Source: Halomarina ordinaria | GTDB taxonomy: Archaea > Halobacteriota > Halobacteria > Halobacteriales > Haloarculaceae | Assembly (NCBI RefSeq): GCF_030553305.1 | Contig: NZ_JARRAH010000003.1 | Span: 1 to 64,000 of the forward strand | Direction of reading: 5' to 3' | Length of the DNA: 64,000 nucleotides | Shown: piece after piece, positions 26,309 through 34,859 of the stretch | How positions within the stretch are numbered: the stretch's first letter is position 1 | How the letters are laid out: the number at the start of each line of letters is the position of its first letter | The notes under the pieces: generated by a model | The model's input: only the letters and a program-made list of their open reading frames with translations | What the model was told of the DNA's origin: nothing | The model's database searches: none | Translations under genes and position numbers: made by a program

Positions 26309-27327
26309 AGGCCCAGAATCCGTTTCGGGTTCTCGTAGACGACGTTTCGCACGTCTCCCGGGTCGACGCCCAGTCTGAGGAGGTCGAGCGTCATCCGCCG
26401 CATCGTCAGCGCCGCGTCGTCGGCGTACAGCCCCGCGAGGAGGTCCGAGTCGACGAGCACGCGCTCGGAGCCGTACGCCTCGATGACGCCGGCGACGTCC
26501 TCGGGGCCGACGGCCTCCGTCTTCCGGACCAGCGAGAAGCTCAGGTAACAGCCCGTCTCCTCGAGGACGTACTCGGCGATGTCGGGGTGACCGTGGTCGA
26601 TGACGACCTGTTCGTGGGCGAGGCCGGCCTCGTCGGCGACGGCCACGTCCATCTCGGCCGCCTGCCGCTTGGCGGTGGGGAGGTCGAACGTCGGGGCGGG
26701 GTCGGCGTCCGGAGCGCCCCCGTAGTCGAACTTGTGGGAGAACGTCCGCCCGAACTGCGCGGGCACCGACCCCGGCCCCTCGCGGTTGCCCGGCGTGTGG
26801 AGGATGACCGGCAGGTCCTGTTCGTCGGCGACGTGCATCTGTTCGCGGAGCACGTCTCGCTGGTCCTCGATGGGCCACGCGCTGACCGACTGCACCGGGT
26901 CGATGCCCGTCTCGCCGATGGCGACCACTTCGTCTAACTCGCAGTAGTCGGGGAGCACCGCCAGCAGGTCGTCGGTCCCCTCGATTCGCGCGCCGAAGTG
27001 GATGCCCGTCGCGAGGTGGACGTCGAAGAAGTGGTTGCGCGACACCTCGCCGGCCCGGCGGAGCGCCTCGTCCCAGAGGAACCGCCAGTCGTCGGGCTGG
27101 ATGGGCCGGTAGGGGACCTGGAAGTACGACGCCGCTATCATGACCACCGCGTGGGCCCCGCTGGCGTCCATCTTCTCGTGGTGCTCCCAGCTCAGCGTCC
27201 CGGTGTGCTGGTGGATGTCTATCCAGGGGATGTCCTTCGCCTCGGGGGGGTAGGGGCGCTCGTAGTCGGCCGCCTCGTCGCTGATGGCCGCCGTCGGTCG
27301 CTTCGTTGGGTAGTCACTGTCTCCCAT
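26305..27327 (-). CDS. TatD-like metal-dependent amidohydrolase
   Basis: A 340-residue TIM-barrel hydrolase. The metal ligands are visible in order: His-x-His in WIDIHQHTG, Glu in IGETGID, His in VILHTPGN, His in VIDHGHPD and the barrel-closing Asp in LVDSDLL. TatD proteins act as nucleases or deoxyribonucleases, but the barrel also serves lactonases and decarboxylases, and this copy lies among organic-acid genes, so a lactone or ring-cleavage hydrolase is possible. It is longer than TatD (about 260 aa), with an N-terminal extension of about 35 residues. It is probably the last gene of the minus-strand set with the CoA-transferase and crotonase. Confidence 0.78.
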   Translation of the reverse strand: MGDSDYPTKRPTAAISDEAADYERPYPPEAKDIPWIDIHQHTGTLSWEHHEKMDASGAHAVVMIAASYFQVPYRPIQPDDWRFLWDEALRRAGEVSRNHFFDVHLATGIHFGARIEGTDDLLAVLPDYCELDEVVAIGETGIDPVQSVSAWPIEDQRDVLREQMHVADEQDLPVILHTPGNREGPGSVPAQFGRTFSHKFDYGGAPDADPAPTFDLPTAKRQAAEMDVAVADEAGLAHEQVVIDHGHPDIAEYVLEETGCYLSFSLVRKTEAVGPEDVAGVIEAYGSERVLVDSDLLAGLYADDAALTMRRMTLDLLRLGVDPGDVRNVVYENPKRILGL

Positions 27328-27388
27328 GTGAGAGTCGAGAGGGAGAAGGAGGTATTAACCGTGGGTGGTCGTGGTCGGCGCTCCGCCG

Positions 27389-28588
27389 TCAGGGCGAGCG
27401 GTCGCCGAACGCGCCGTCGGTCGTCCACTCGTCGAGGCTCGTCTGGTCGCCGGCCACCTCGGCGAACACCTCGTCGGTGTGCTCGCCCAGTCGGGGGGCG
27501 GGCGTCCGGACCGTCGCGTCGTAGTCCGGGAAGTTGACGGGGTGGCCGGGCAGGAGACACGACCCCCAGTCCGGGTCGTCGTGTTCGACGACGAGGTTCC
27601 GGGCGCGGCTCTGTTCGTGGTCCGCGATGTCGGCCACGTCGTTGATGGGGCCGTTGGGGAAGCCGTACTCCGTGAGCCGGTCGAGCCAGTGGTCGGTCGG
27701 CTCCCCCGCGAACTCCTCCTGGATGATTCCCGTGACCGTCTCCTCGTTGGCCTGGCGGTCGTCGTTCGTCGGGTAGTCGCGTAGCTCCTCGCGGCCGAGC
27801 ATGTCGACGAAGTCGCCCCAGCGGTCGTCGCTCGGGACGCCCGTGACGACGTAGCCGTCGGCCGTCTCGAACACCTGGTACGGGACGAGCGTCTGGTGGG
27901 TCGTCCCCTGGGGACCGGGGACCTCGCCGGTCATCGAGTAGTTCGTCAGGTACTCGTTCATGAGGACGACGATGGAGTCGAACAGGCCGACGTCGAACTT
28001 GCCGGTGAAGTCCTCTGCGACCCGGTCGCGCTCGTAGAGCCGTGCGAGGATACCGATAGCCGCGAACATCCCCGTCGTGAGGTCGCCGATGGCCTGCCCG
28101 ACCTTCACGGGGTCGCCGCCCTCCGGCCCGGTGACGCTCATGATGCCGCCCTCCGCCTGGAGGATGAGGTCGAGGCCGGGCTTCTCGCGCAGCGGACCGG
28201 TCTCGCCGTAGCCCTTGATACTGGCGTAGACGATGTCCGGGTTCAGCGAGGTGACGTCGTCGTAGCCGATGCCGAGTTTGTCGGTGACGCCGTAGCCGAA
28301 GTTCTCGACGAAGACGTCCGCCTCGGCCAGCAGGGAGAGCGCGGCGTCGGTGCCGGCGTCGGTCTTGAGGTCGAGCGTGACCGAGCGTTTGTTCCGGTTG
28401 TTCGCCATGAAGTAGCCGGACTTGCCGTCGGGGCCGACCCCCTGGCTCCGGGAGGGGTCGCCCACGCCGGGGCGCTCTATCTTGACGACGTCGGCGCCCA
28501 TGTCGGCGAGCAGCGCGCCGCAGAACGGGCCGGCGCGGTGGCCGGTCATCTCGACGACCCGGAGGTCGCCGAGCGGGCCCTCACTCAT
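27389..28588 (-). CDS. Family III (CaiB/BaiF) acyl-CoA transferase, second copy
   Basis: A 399-residue CoA-transferase. Landmarks are LLADMGADVVKIERPG, NNRNKRSVTLDLK, VENFGYGVTDKLG, KGYGETGP and the catalytic aspartate at residue 169 (QAIGDLTTGM), the same position as in formyl-CoA transferase. It is only moderately similar to the copy at 21.8 kb, so it probably uses another acid. Its start overlaps the crotonase gene stop by 8 nt (28581-28588), so the two are translationally coupled and probably act on the same CoA ester. Confidence 0.9.
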   Translation of the reverse strand: MSEGPLGDLRVVEMTGHRAGPFCGALLADMGADVVKIERPGVGDPSRSQGVGPDGKSGYFMANNRNKRSVTLDLKTDAGTDAALSLLAEADVFVENFGYGVTDKLGIGYDDVTSLNPDIVYASIKGYGETGPLREKPGLDLILQAEGGIMSVTGPEGGDPVKVGQAIGDLTTGMFAAIGILARLYERDRVAEDFTGKFDVGLFDSIVVLMNEYLTNYSMTGEVPGPQGTTHQTLVPYQVFETADGYVVTGVPSDDRWGDFVDMLGREELRDYPTNDDRQANEETVTGIIQEEFAGEPTDHWLDRLTEYGFPNGPINDVADIADHEQSRARNLVVEHDDPDWGSCLLPGHPVNFPDYDATVRTPAPRLGEHTDEVFAEVAGDQTSLDEWTTDGAFGDRSP

Positions 28589-29369
28589 CGCCCTCGTTGA
28601 ACTCGTCGACCAGGCGCTCGCGCTCCTCGGTGGCGAACTGCTCCCACCAGAGGTCGGCCTCGAACTCGCGGGCGGTCGCCTCGTCGGGGGCCTGTGCGGC
28701 CTGGTTGAGCGCGCGCTTCGAGTTCTTCACCGCGAGGCGACCGGTGTCCTGGATGCCGTCGATGATGCTCTGGACGGTGGCGTCGAGGTCCTCGCGGGGG
28801 ACGGCGTGGTTGACGAGGCCGATGCGTTCGGCCTCGTCGGCGTCGATGAACCCGGCGGTGTAGACGAGTTCCTTCGCCTTCGCCTCGCCGACGAGTTCGA
28901 TGGCGCGGCGGTTCGACCCGCCGGTGGGAATCTGGCCGATGTTCGCGGTGGGGACGCCGAACTTCGCGTCCTCGACGGCGACGCGGAGGTCGCAGTACAT
29001 CGCGAGGATGAGGCCGCCGCCGACGCAGTAGCCGTTGATCTTCGCGATGACCGGCGCGTGACACTCCCGCGTCTTGCGGTACATGTCGTAGAAGAGGTCC
29101 TGGCGGTCGCGCTGTCTGGGGTCGTGTTCCTCGGGGGTGCCCGCGTACTCCGTGATGTCGGCGCCGGCGGAGAACGCCTTCTCCCCCTCCCCGGTGAGGA
29201 CGACGACGTCGATGGAGCGGTCGAGTTGAATCTCGTCGAACGCCCGGGTGACGTCGTGCATGACGTCGTCGTTCAGGGCGTTGTACACCTCCGGGCGGTG
29301 GAACTCGAGGGTCGCGACACCGTCTTCGACGTCGACGGTGATACTCTCGTAGGCCGAGTAGCGTGCCAT
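28581..29369 (-). CDS. Crotonase-fold (enoyl-CoA hydratase/isomerase family) protein
   Basis: 262 residues with clear crotonase landmarks: EFHRPEVYNALN, the oxyanion-hole alanine/glycine in AFSAGADI, and the second oxyanion element YCVGGGLILAMYCD. The two catalytic glutamates of enoyl-CoA hydratase appear missing. The first is isoleucine in GGGLILA (normally GGCEL), and the second falls in FGVPTANIGQ (normally FGQPEI). So it is probably not a simple hydratase; an isomerase, hydrolase or decarboxylase in the same fold is more likely. It is first in a two- or three-gene operon with the CoA-transferase. Confidence 0.87.
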   Translation of the reverse strand: MARYSAYESITVDVEDGVATLEFHRPEVYNALNDDVMHDVTRAFDEIQLDRSIDVVVLTGEGEKAFSAGADITEYAGTPEEHDPRQRDRQDLFYDMYRKTRECHAPVIAKINGYCVGGGLILAMYCDLRVAVEDAKFGVPTANIGQIPTGGSNRRAIELVGEAKAKELVYTAGFIDADEAERIGLVNHAVPREDLDATVQSIIDGIQDTGRLAVKNSKRALNQAAQAPDEATAREFEADLWWEQFATEERERLVDEFNEGDE

Positions 29370-29480
29370 GTGTCTGCAGGCCGTGGGGGGGAGAAAAAGA
29401 TTATGTCATCGCCCTCCCCTGATTCGGCAGTTGCTGACGACATCCCAAGCCTTTAGCCCTTCTCGTCGGCTCTGAAAGGT

Positions 29481-30536
29481 ATGTCTTACCGGATAGCGAC
29501 CATTCCCGGGGACGGTATCGGCCCGGAAGTCGTCGACGCGACGCTCCCGCTCTTCCAGACCGCCGCGAACACCCACGGCGTGGACGTCGAGTTCGTCGGC
29601 TACGACTGGGGGAGCCAGCGCTACCTCGAGGAGGGGGCGATGATGCCCGACGACGGCCTCGACCACCTAGCGGACAAGGACTCCATCCTGCTCGGCGCCG
29701 TCGGTCACCCGGAGGTCCCCGACCACGTGACGCTCCACGGCCTCCTGCTCCCGATTCGCAAGGGCTTCAACCAGCAGGTGTGCAAGCGTCCCGCCATCCT
29801 CTTCGACGGCGTCGAGAGCCCCCTCCGGGGGTACGAGGGCGGCGACATCGAGTTCACCGTCTTCCGCGAGAACACCGAGGGCGAGTACTCCGACATCGGC
29901 GGGCGCGAGCACGTCGGCTTCGACCACGAGGTGGCGGTCCAGAGCGCGATGTTCACGCGGGCCGGCACGGAGGCCATCCTCCGGGCCGCGTTCGAGGCCG
30001 CCCGGGAGCGCGAGGGGCACCTGACGAGCATCACGAAGTCGAACGCGCAGGCGTTCAGCATGGTGTTCTGGGACGAGGTCGTCGCCGAGGTGGCGGCGGA
30101 CTACCCCGACGTGGAGGTGGAGAGCCTGCTGGTCGACGCCGCCAGCATGGACTTCATCCGCCGCCCCGAGGAGTTCGACGTGGTCGTCGCCTCCAACCTC
30201 TTCGGCGACATCCTCACCGACATCGGTGCCATCGTCACCGGGAGCATGGGGCTCGCACCGTCGGGCAACATCAACGTCGACGGCGACTACCCCTCGATGT
30301 TCGAACCGGTCCACGGGAGCGCCCCCGACATCGTCGGACAGGGCGTCGCGAACCCGCTCGCGACGGTGCTCTCCGGCGCGATGCTGTTCGAAGACCTCGG
30401 CGAGGAGGCCGTCTCGGAGGCGCTCTGGGCGGCGGTGCGCGACCTCCTCGCGGACGGGGACGCGCCCCGGACGCCGGACCTCGGCGGCGACGCGTCGACG
30501 GTCGACGTCGTCGCGGCGCTGGAGACACGGCTCTGA
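29481..30536 (+). CDS. Isocitrate/isopropylmalate-family dehydrogenase, tartrate/D-malate-type
   Basis: A 351-residue NAD-dependent beta-decarboxylating dehydrogenase. The family elements are IPGDGIGPEVV at the N-terminus, FRENTEGEYSDIGG (phosphate/substrate helix), KSNAQAFSM with the catalytic lysine, metal aspartates in DAASMDFI and SNLFGDILTD, and the NAD motif PVHGSAPDIVGQ. The substrate loop HGLLLPIRKGFNQQVCKRP resembles tartrate and D-malate dehydrogenases more than IPMDH. D-Malate, tartrate or 3-alkylmalate to the 2-oxo acid plus CO2 would fit this island. It is divergent from the crotonase operon, with a CCTTTAGCC box upstream, about 28 nt before the ATG. Confidence 0.88.
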   Translation: MSYRIATIPGDGIGPEVVDATLPLFQTAANTHGVDVEFVGYDWGSQRYLEEGAMMPDDGLDHLADKDSILLGAVGHPEVPDHVTLHGLLLPIRKGFNQQVCKRPAILFDGVESPLRGYEGGDIEFTVFRENTEGEYSDIGGREHVGFDHEVAVQSAMFTRAGTEAILRAAFEAAREREGHLTSITKSNAQAFSMVFWDEVVAEVAADYPDVEVESLLVDAASMDFIRRPEEFDVVVASNLFGDILTDIGAIVTGSMGLAPSGNINVDGDYPSMFEPVHGSAPDIVGQGVANPLATVLSGAMLFEDLGEEAVSEALWAAVRDLLADGDAPRTPDLGGDASTVDVVAALETRL

Positions 30537-30568
30537 GCGAGCGGCGGTCGAAGGAACGGGAGTCGTCT

Positions 30569-31006
30569 CTACTGGTCGGTGTCGGGTTTCACCATGACGA
30601 CGGGCGTCTCGGCCGAGAGGATGACCGACTGGGAGACGCTCCCGAAGAGCGCCTTCCCGACCGCCGAGCGCTTGCGCCCCGCGACGACGATGTACTCGGC
30701 TCCCACCCGCGTCGCGTAGCTGACGATTTCGTCGGCCGGGTCGCCGACCAGCCCGACGGGCTCGGCGTCCGCGTCGGCGTCCTGTATCGCTTCGGTGGCG
30801 ATTTCGGTGGCGATGGCCTCTATCTCCTCGACCGGGACGGCGGAGCCGGTCTCGCTGACGTTCGTCCGCTGGAGCGAGACGAACTCGTCCCGCGTCAGGA
30901 CGTGTACCGCGTGGACGGGTTCGTCGAACGCCTCCCCGAGGCGTCGGGCCTCCGCGATGATATCGCTCGCTCGGTCGGTCCGGTCGACTGCTGCAACGAT
31001 TGGCAT
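30569..31006 (-). CDS. UspA-type universal stress protein
   Basis: A 145-residue single Usp domain. It starts MPIVAAVDRTDRASDI and ends with the nucleotide-loop region VVAGRKRSAVGKALFGSVSQSVI, then PVVMVKP. The glycine/serine pattern (G...G...GS) supports ATP or AMP binding. It is convergent with the tartrate/D-malate-type dehydrogenase. In haloarchaea Usp proteins are frequent next to transporters, and here it is divergent from the TctCBA operon, so a regulatory tie to uptake is possible. Confidence 0.9.
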   Translation of the reverse strand: MPIVAAVDRTDRASDIIAEARRLGEAFDEPVHAVHVLTRDEFVSLQRTNVSETGSAVPVEEIEAIATEIATEAIQDADADAEPVGLVGDPADEIVSYATRVGAEYIVVAGRKRSAVGKALFGSVSQSVILSAETPVVMVKPDTDQ

Positions 31007-31344
31007 GGTACCCGTTCTATCGTCGGGCCATATAAATGAAGGGGGCGTCCGGTCCCCCTCGGTGTCGTCGTCGTCGAGGAACCGTGGGTCTCCGGAGGGT
31101 CTGATAATATACTGTCACGAATGGCCGACGGTCCAACGGAAAGTTTTATTATATATCTCTATAAATCACCAGAGAGACCCGGTGGCAAGGTACGACGTAA
31201 CAGGCACCATGTACGTTCCGTGCGTTCGACGATGCGGTTCGTGTCCGTTACGCTGGTACGACAAGCGGGCGGTTGTCACGCGGGGTCACGGACGGACCAA
31301 CGAACGAAAATGTCAGACGACAACCCACTGAGACAGGGAGACAG
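31007..31344. promoter_or_regulatory. Promoter region of the tct operon and uspA
   Basis: About 340 nt without a supported gene. A strongly AT-rich block at 31140-31170 (TTTTATTATATAT and TATAAAT) is the likely promoter zone for the plus-strand transporter operon and would give a long leader of more than 150 nt before ATG 31345. On the minus strand the uspA TATA-like box lies close to its start (CATTTATATGG, about 31027-31037). The small open frames here look random. Confidence 0.45.
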
Positions 31345-32475
31345 ATGAGCGACAAACCAAACGACACAGGACAGTCGGACAGTAGTGGTATCGGGTCGAC
31401 GATAGACAGACGGCGGTTCCTGCAGGCCGGTGGTGCCGCGTCGGTCGCCGCGCTCGCCGGCTGTATGGGCGGTGGCGGTGGCGGCGGTGGCAACGGCGAC
31501 GACAACGACAGCGGTAACGGAAGCGGCGGCGGCGGTGGCGGCGGCGGTGACGGCTGGGACCCCTCCCAGTCCATCCGCTACATCGTCCCGTACGACGAGG
31601 GCGGCGGAACAGACGTGTACGCCCGCGGTATCGTCGAACAGCTCATCGAGGCCGAGGGCGAGGAGGTACAGATCGACAACGTCCCCGGCGCCGGCGGGCT
31701 CAACGGCTTCGGTCAGCTGATGCGGGCCGATCCGGACGGCCACACTATCCTCGGCAGCGCGACGCCGCTCGAGGTCGCCCCGCAACTGCTCGAGGACCCC
31801 GGGTTCGACCAGCGCGACGCGAGCGGTATCGGCGTCTTCGGCCGGTCGGCCTGGTGTCTCGTCGTCAACGAGCAGTACCAGGACGAAGTCGAGACGTTCG
31901 ACGACGTCATCGAGAAGTACAACTCCGGCGAGTGGGAGAACATCGGCGTCCAGTCCCCCGGGAGCTCCCAGGACATCATCGTCCTGCTGGCGAAGTACGA
32001 ACTCGACGAGTACGACTGGCAGTGGACCCAGCGCGTCACCTACACCGGGACGGGCCCCATCGCACAGGCGGTGGCCAGCAACGAGGTCCCCGCCGGTATC
32101 GGGACGGACGCGGGGACGCGGTCCACCGTCGAGGGCGGGAACATCTACCCCGTCGTCTCCTTCGTCAGTGACGGCACCGACGTCTACCCCGACCTCGACT
32201 CGGTGACCGACCTCGACTACCCGGAGATAGACTTCGTCGGCGGTCTCAGCCGTGGCATGTTCGCCCCGCCGGAGACGCCCGACGAGATCATCGAACACCA
32301 CACCACGGCCCTCGAAGAGGCCATCAACGACGACCGGACCACCGAGTGGACCGACGAGACCGGCAACCCCACGTTCTACGAGGGGCCGGACGCGGCCAAC
32401 GCGATCATCACGGACGCCTTCGAGGCCTACGACGAACTGAACGTCATCGACCTCGTCGAGGAGAACTCGGACTAA
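31345..32475 (+). CDS. TctC-type solute-binding lipoprotein (tripartite tricarboxylate transporter)
   Basis: A 376-residue receptor. The Tat lipoprotein signal reads DRRRFLQAGG ... ALAGC, followed by a Gly/Asn/Asp-rich linker. The Bug/TctC core has IRYIVPYDEGGGTDVYARG, VDNVPGAGGLNGFGQL-type spacing and the TPLEVAPQL region. Bug receptors bind carboxylic acids. It is longer than bacterial TctC (about 325 aa) because of the linker. ATG at 31345 (MSDKPNDTG) is chosen; an upstream in-frame reading adds an unrelated basic segment. First gene of the tctCBA operon. Confidence 0.9.
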   Translation: MSDKPNDTGQSDSSGIGSTIDRRRFLQAGGAASVAALAGCMGGGGGGGGNGDDNDSGNGSGGGGGGGGDGWDPSQSIRYIVPYDEGGGTDVYARGIVEQLIEAEGEEVQIDNVPGAGGLNGFGQLMRADPDGHTILGSATPLEVAPQLLEDPGFDQRDASGIGVFGRSAWCLVVNEQYQDEVETFDDVIEKYNSGEWENIGVQSPGSSQDIIVLLAKYELDEYDWQWTQRVTYTGTGPIAQAVASNEVPAGIGTDAGTRSTVEGGNIYPVVSFVSDGTDVYPDLDSVTDLDYPEIDFVGGLSRGMFAPPETPDEIIEHHTTALEEAINDDRTTEWTDETGNPTFYEGPDAANAIITDAFEAYDELNVIDLVEENSD

Positions 32476-32480
32476 CCCCC

Positions 32481-32502
32481 GAACCGAAATCTTTATCGGT
32501 TC
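32481..32502. promoter_or_regulatory. Stem-loop with embedded TATA box between tctC and tctB
   Basis: A perfect 7-bp inverted repeat, GAACCGA and TCGGTTC, enclosing 8 nt (AATCTTTA). The loop together with the start of the right arm forms a TATA-like CTTTATC, about 26-30 nt before the tctB ATG at 32522. It could attenuate or process the message after the abundant receptor transcript, act as an operator over an internal leaderless promoter, or both. Confidence 0.5.
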
Positions 32503-32521
32503 ACTATCAGCCACATAATCC

Positions 32522-33106
32522 ATGACATTGAGAAGCAAAGTGGAAGTGATAACTCCAGAGCATATCATGCTCGTATCACTGATAGCGCTCGGGACGGTCT
32601 TCTACGTCGTACCGGACGTCGAGGATTACGCGCGCAACGCATCGATCTTTCCACAGTACACGGGGGCGTTCGTCATCATCGGCAGTCTGCTGTTACTGTT
32701 CGGTAAGTACCTCCCCGGACCGCTCCAGAAGTTCGTCACCGAGGAGGTGAGCATCACGAGCGGGGACACGACCAAGGAGTTCGCCCCGAGTGCAGAGGAA
32801 GAAGACGACGTCGAAGAAGACGACGACGAGCCACGCGAGACCATCGGGACGGACCTCGGCTACCACATCAACGACACCGTCGTCATGATGGTGTTCTCGA
32901 CGCTGTACCTCGTCGTTGGCTACGCGGCCGGGATGCTGTACGTCACCCCCCTGTTCATCATCGCCTACACACAGTGGTTCAAGGTCCGCTGGGTGGTGAG
33001 TATCTTCCTCGCCGTTCTGGCGACGGTCATCATCTATCTCTTCGTCGAGTACCTGCTGATTCCGTTCGACCAGGGGCAGTACATCTTCACGTCGGGGCTG
33101 ATATAG
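32522..33106 (+). CDS. TctB-like small membrane subunit
   Basis: A 194-residue integral membrane protein with about four spans: ~13-33, ~48-65, then after an acidic loop ~118-140, and a final pair to ~182. The central loop is very acidic (EEEDDVEEDDDEPRE), which is typical of halophile cytoplasmic loops. Position between TctC and TctA, size and topology identify it as the poorly conserved TctB subunit. It abuts tctA with no gap (stop at 33106, ATG at 33107). Confidence 0.82.
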   Translation: MTLRSKVEVITPEHIMLVSLIALGTVFYVVPDVEDYARNASIFPQYTGAFVIIGSLLLLFGKYLPGPLQKFVTEEVSITSGDTTKEFAPSAEEEDDVEEDDDEPRETIGTDLGYHINDTVVMMVFSTLYLVVGYAAGMLYVTPLFIIAYTQWFKVRWVVSIFLAVLATVIIYLFVEYLLIPFDQGQYIFTSGLI

Positions 33107-34624
33107 ATGCTCCCCGTCCTGCCGCTCCAGAACGCGGTCTCGTCGCTGGTCGAGGGTATCGGCATCGCACTCACGCCGTCGATACTCCTCTGGATGGTGG
33201 TCGGCCTCGTCCTCGGGATGGTCCTCGGGGCGCTCCCGGGCATCGGCTCCCCGGTCGCGATGGCCATCGTCCTCCCACTCACGCTCCCGCTGCCGGCCGA
33301 GGCGGCCATCATCCTGCTGGTCGCCATCTACAGCGGCGCGATGTTCGGGGGGAGCGTCGCCGCCATCCTGCTCAACGCGCCGGGGACGGAGTCCGCCGCG
33401 GCGACGACGCTCGACGGCTACCCGATGGCGAAGAGCGGGCTGGCGAAGAACGCCCTCGCCATCGCGACGACCGCCTCCGCGCTCAACGGCTTCGCCGGCG
33501 CGGTCATCCTCGTCATCCTCTCGCCGGTACTCATCGGCGCGGTGCTCGCGTTCGGGTCGCCGGAGTACTTCCTGCTCGCGCTCCTCGGCATCTCGCTCAT
33601 CACCATCGTCACCGACGGCTCCATCGTCAAGGGGCTGGTGTCGGGCGCCTTCGGGCTGATGATTTCCACCATCGGGGTGGCCATCTTCAGTCCGACACCG
33701 CGGTTCGCCTTCGGGCAACTCTCGCTGTACGAGGGCATCAACTTCGTCGCCGCCCTCATCGGCATGTTCGCGTTCGCCGAGATGATGAAACTGGCCGCCC
33801 AGAAGACCATCTCCGAGGAGGCGGTCGAACTCGGCGGGAGCATCACCGAGGGTATCAAGACGGTGTTCAGGTACCCGAAGTCGATGGTGAAGGCACTCGT
33901 CATCGGGCTCGGCATCGGGATGGTCCCCGGGTCGGGCGCGACGACGTCGACGTTCGTGGCCTACGCCGAGGAGGCTCGCTCGCGCGTCGAGGGGGCCTTC
34001 GGGGAGGGTGACCCTCGCGGTATCATCGCCCCCGAGGGGGCGAACAACCCGACGGTCAGCGGGTCGCTCATCCCGACGCTGTCGTTCGGTATCCCGGGCA
34101 GCGGGTCGACCGCCGTCCTGCTCGGCGGCATCCTCATGCACGGCCTCCAGCCGGGGCCGGTGCTGTTCGAGGAACAGCTCTCGTTCACCTACGCCATCTT
34201 CGTCTCGCTGTTCCTCGGTAACTTCGTCATCCTCGCGGCCGGGTACACGGTCATCCCCTACGCGAGTCGCATCACCGACCTGGACACGAACGTCATCATC
34301 CCGATGGTCGTCGTCCTCTCGTTCGCGGGCGCGTACACGCTCGCCGACAACTGGGTCGACGTCGTCGCGGTGCTCGTGCTCGGTATCTACGGTTTCTACA
34401 TGGTCAAGTACAACTACTCGGTCATCGCGTTCGTCCTCGGCATCGTGCTGGGGCCCATCGCCGAGCAGAACCTCTTCAGGGCACTGAGCATCTCGGGCGG
34501 CGAGTGGAGCATCTTCTACACCCGCCCCCTGTCGGCCGCCATCGTCGTCGCCATCGTCTTCGTCCTGTTCGGGCCGTTCATCAAACCGTACGTGAGTCGG
34601 GGTATCGACCGCATCTCGTCCTGA
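33107..34624 (+). CDS. TctA-type large permease of the tripartite tricarboxylate transporter
   Basis: A 505-residue membrane protein with about 11-12 spans. Highly conserved TctA segments are present: GMVLGALPGIGSPVAMAI, YSGAMFGGSVAAILLNAPG, LDGYPMAKSG, MVPGSGATTSTFVAY and the second-half repeat IPGSGSTAVLLGG with GLQPGP. It is the translocating subunit and is driven by ion gradients, not ATP. Together with TctC and TctB it should import a di- or tricarboxylate, matching the CoA-transferases and dehydrogenases upstream. Confidence 0.93.
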   Translation: MLPVLPLQNAVSSLVEGIGIALTPSILLWMVVGLVLGMVLGALPGIGSPVAMAIVLPLTLPLPAEAAIILLVAIYSGAMFGGSVAAILLNAPGTESAAATTLDGYPMAKSGLAKNALAIATTASALNGFAGAVILVILSPVLIGAVLAFGSPEYFLLALLGISLITIVTDGSIVKGLVSGAFGLMISTIGVAIFSPTPRFAFGQLSLYEGINFVAALIGMFAFAEMMKLAAQKTISEEAVELGGSITEGIKTVFRYPKSMVKALVIGLGIGMVPGSGATTSTFVAYAEEARSRVEGAFGEGDPRGIIAPEGANNPTVSGSLIPTLSFGIPGSGSTAVLLGGILMHGLQPGPVLFEEQLSFTYAIFVSLFLGNFVILAAGYTVIPYASRITDLDTNVIIPMVVVLSFAGAYTLADNWVDVVAVLVLGIYGFYMVKYNYSVIAFVLGIVLGPIAEQNLFRALSISGGEWSIFYTRPLSAAIVVAIVFVLFGPFIKPYVSRGIDRISS

Positions 34625-34859
34625 CCGACGGACGACCCGACCCACGCCGTTTCTTCTCGCGCTCCGCGCCGTCCTCGCCTCCCGGAACACTCGCTCACTC
34701 GCTGTTTCTCGCGTGCGTGCGCGCCAACTCAGCATTACGGTACTCACCTACACCGAGGCGTACAGCGACTCCTCCACCCCTCACCGCACGACGACCTCGC
34801 CCCGGGAGTCCGTCGAAGGGACACCGCACAGTTATGAGACGGTCCTCCATACCACGCGT

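Noticed and set aside
21725-26878. 1717-residue open frame on the minus strand
   Set aside because: It lies opposite the CoA-transferase and FAD/Fe-S dehydrogenase, both with full motif sets; the minus frame has no recognisable domain.
31121-31348. 75-codon frame before tctC
   Set aside because: It starts within the AT-rich promoter block, has mixed basic composition and overlaps the receptor start without motif.
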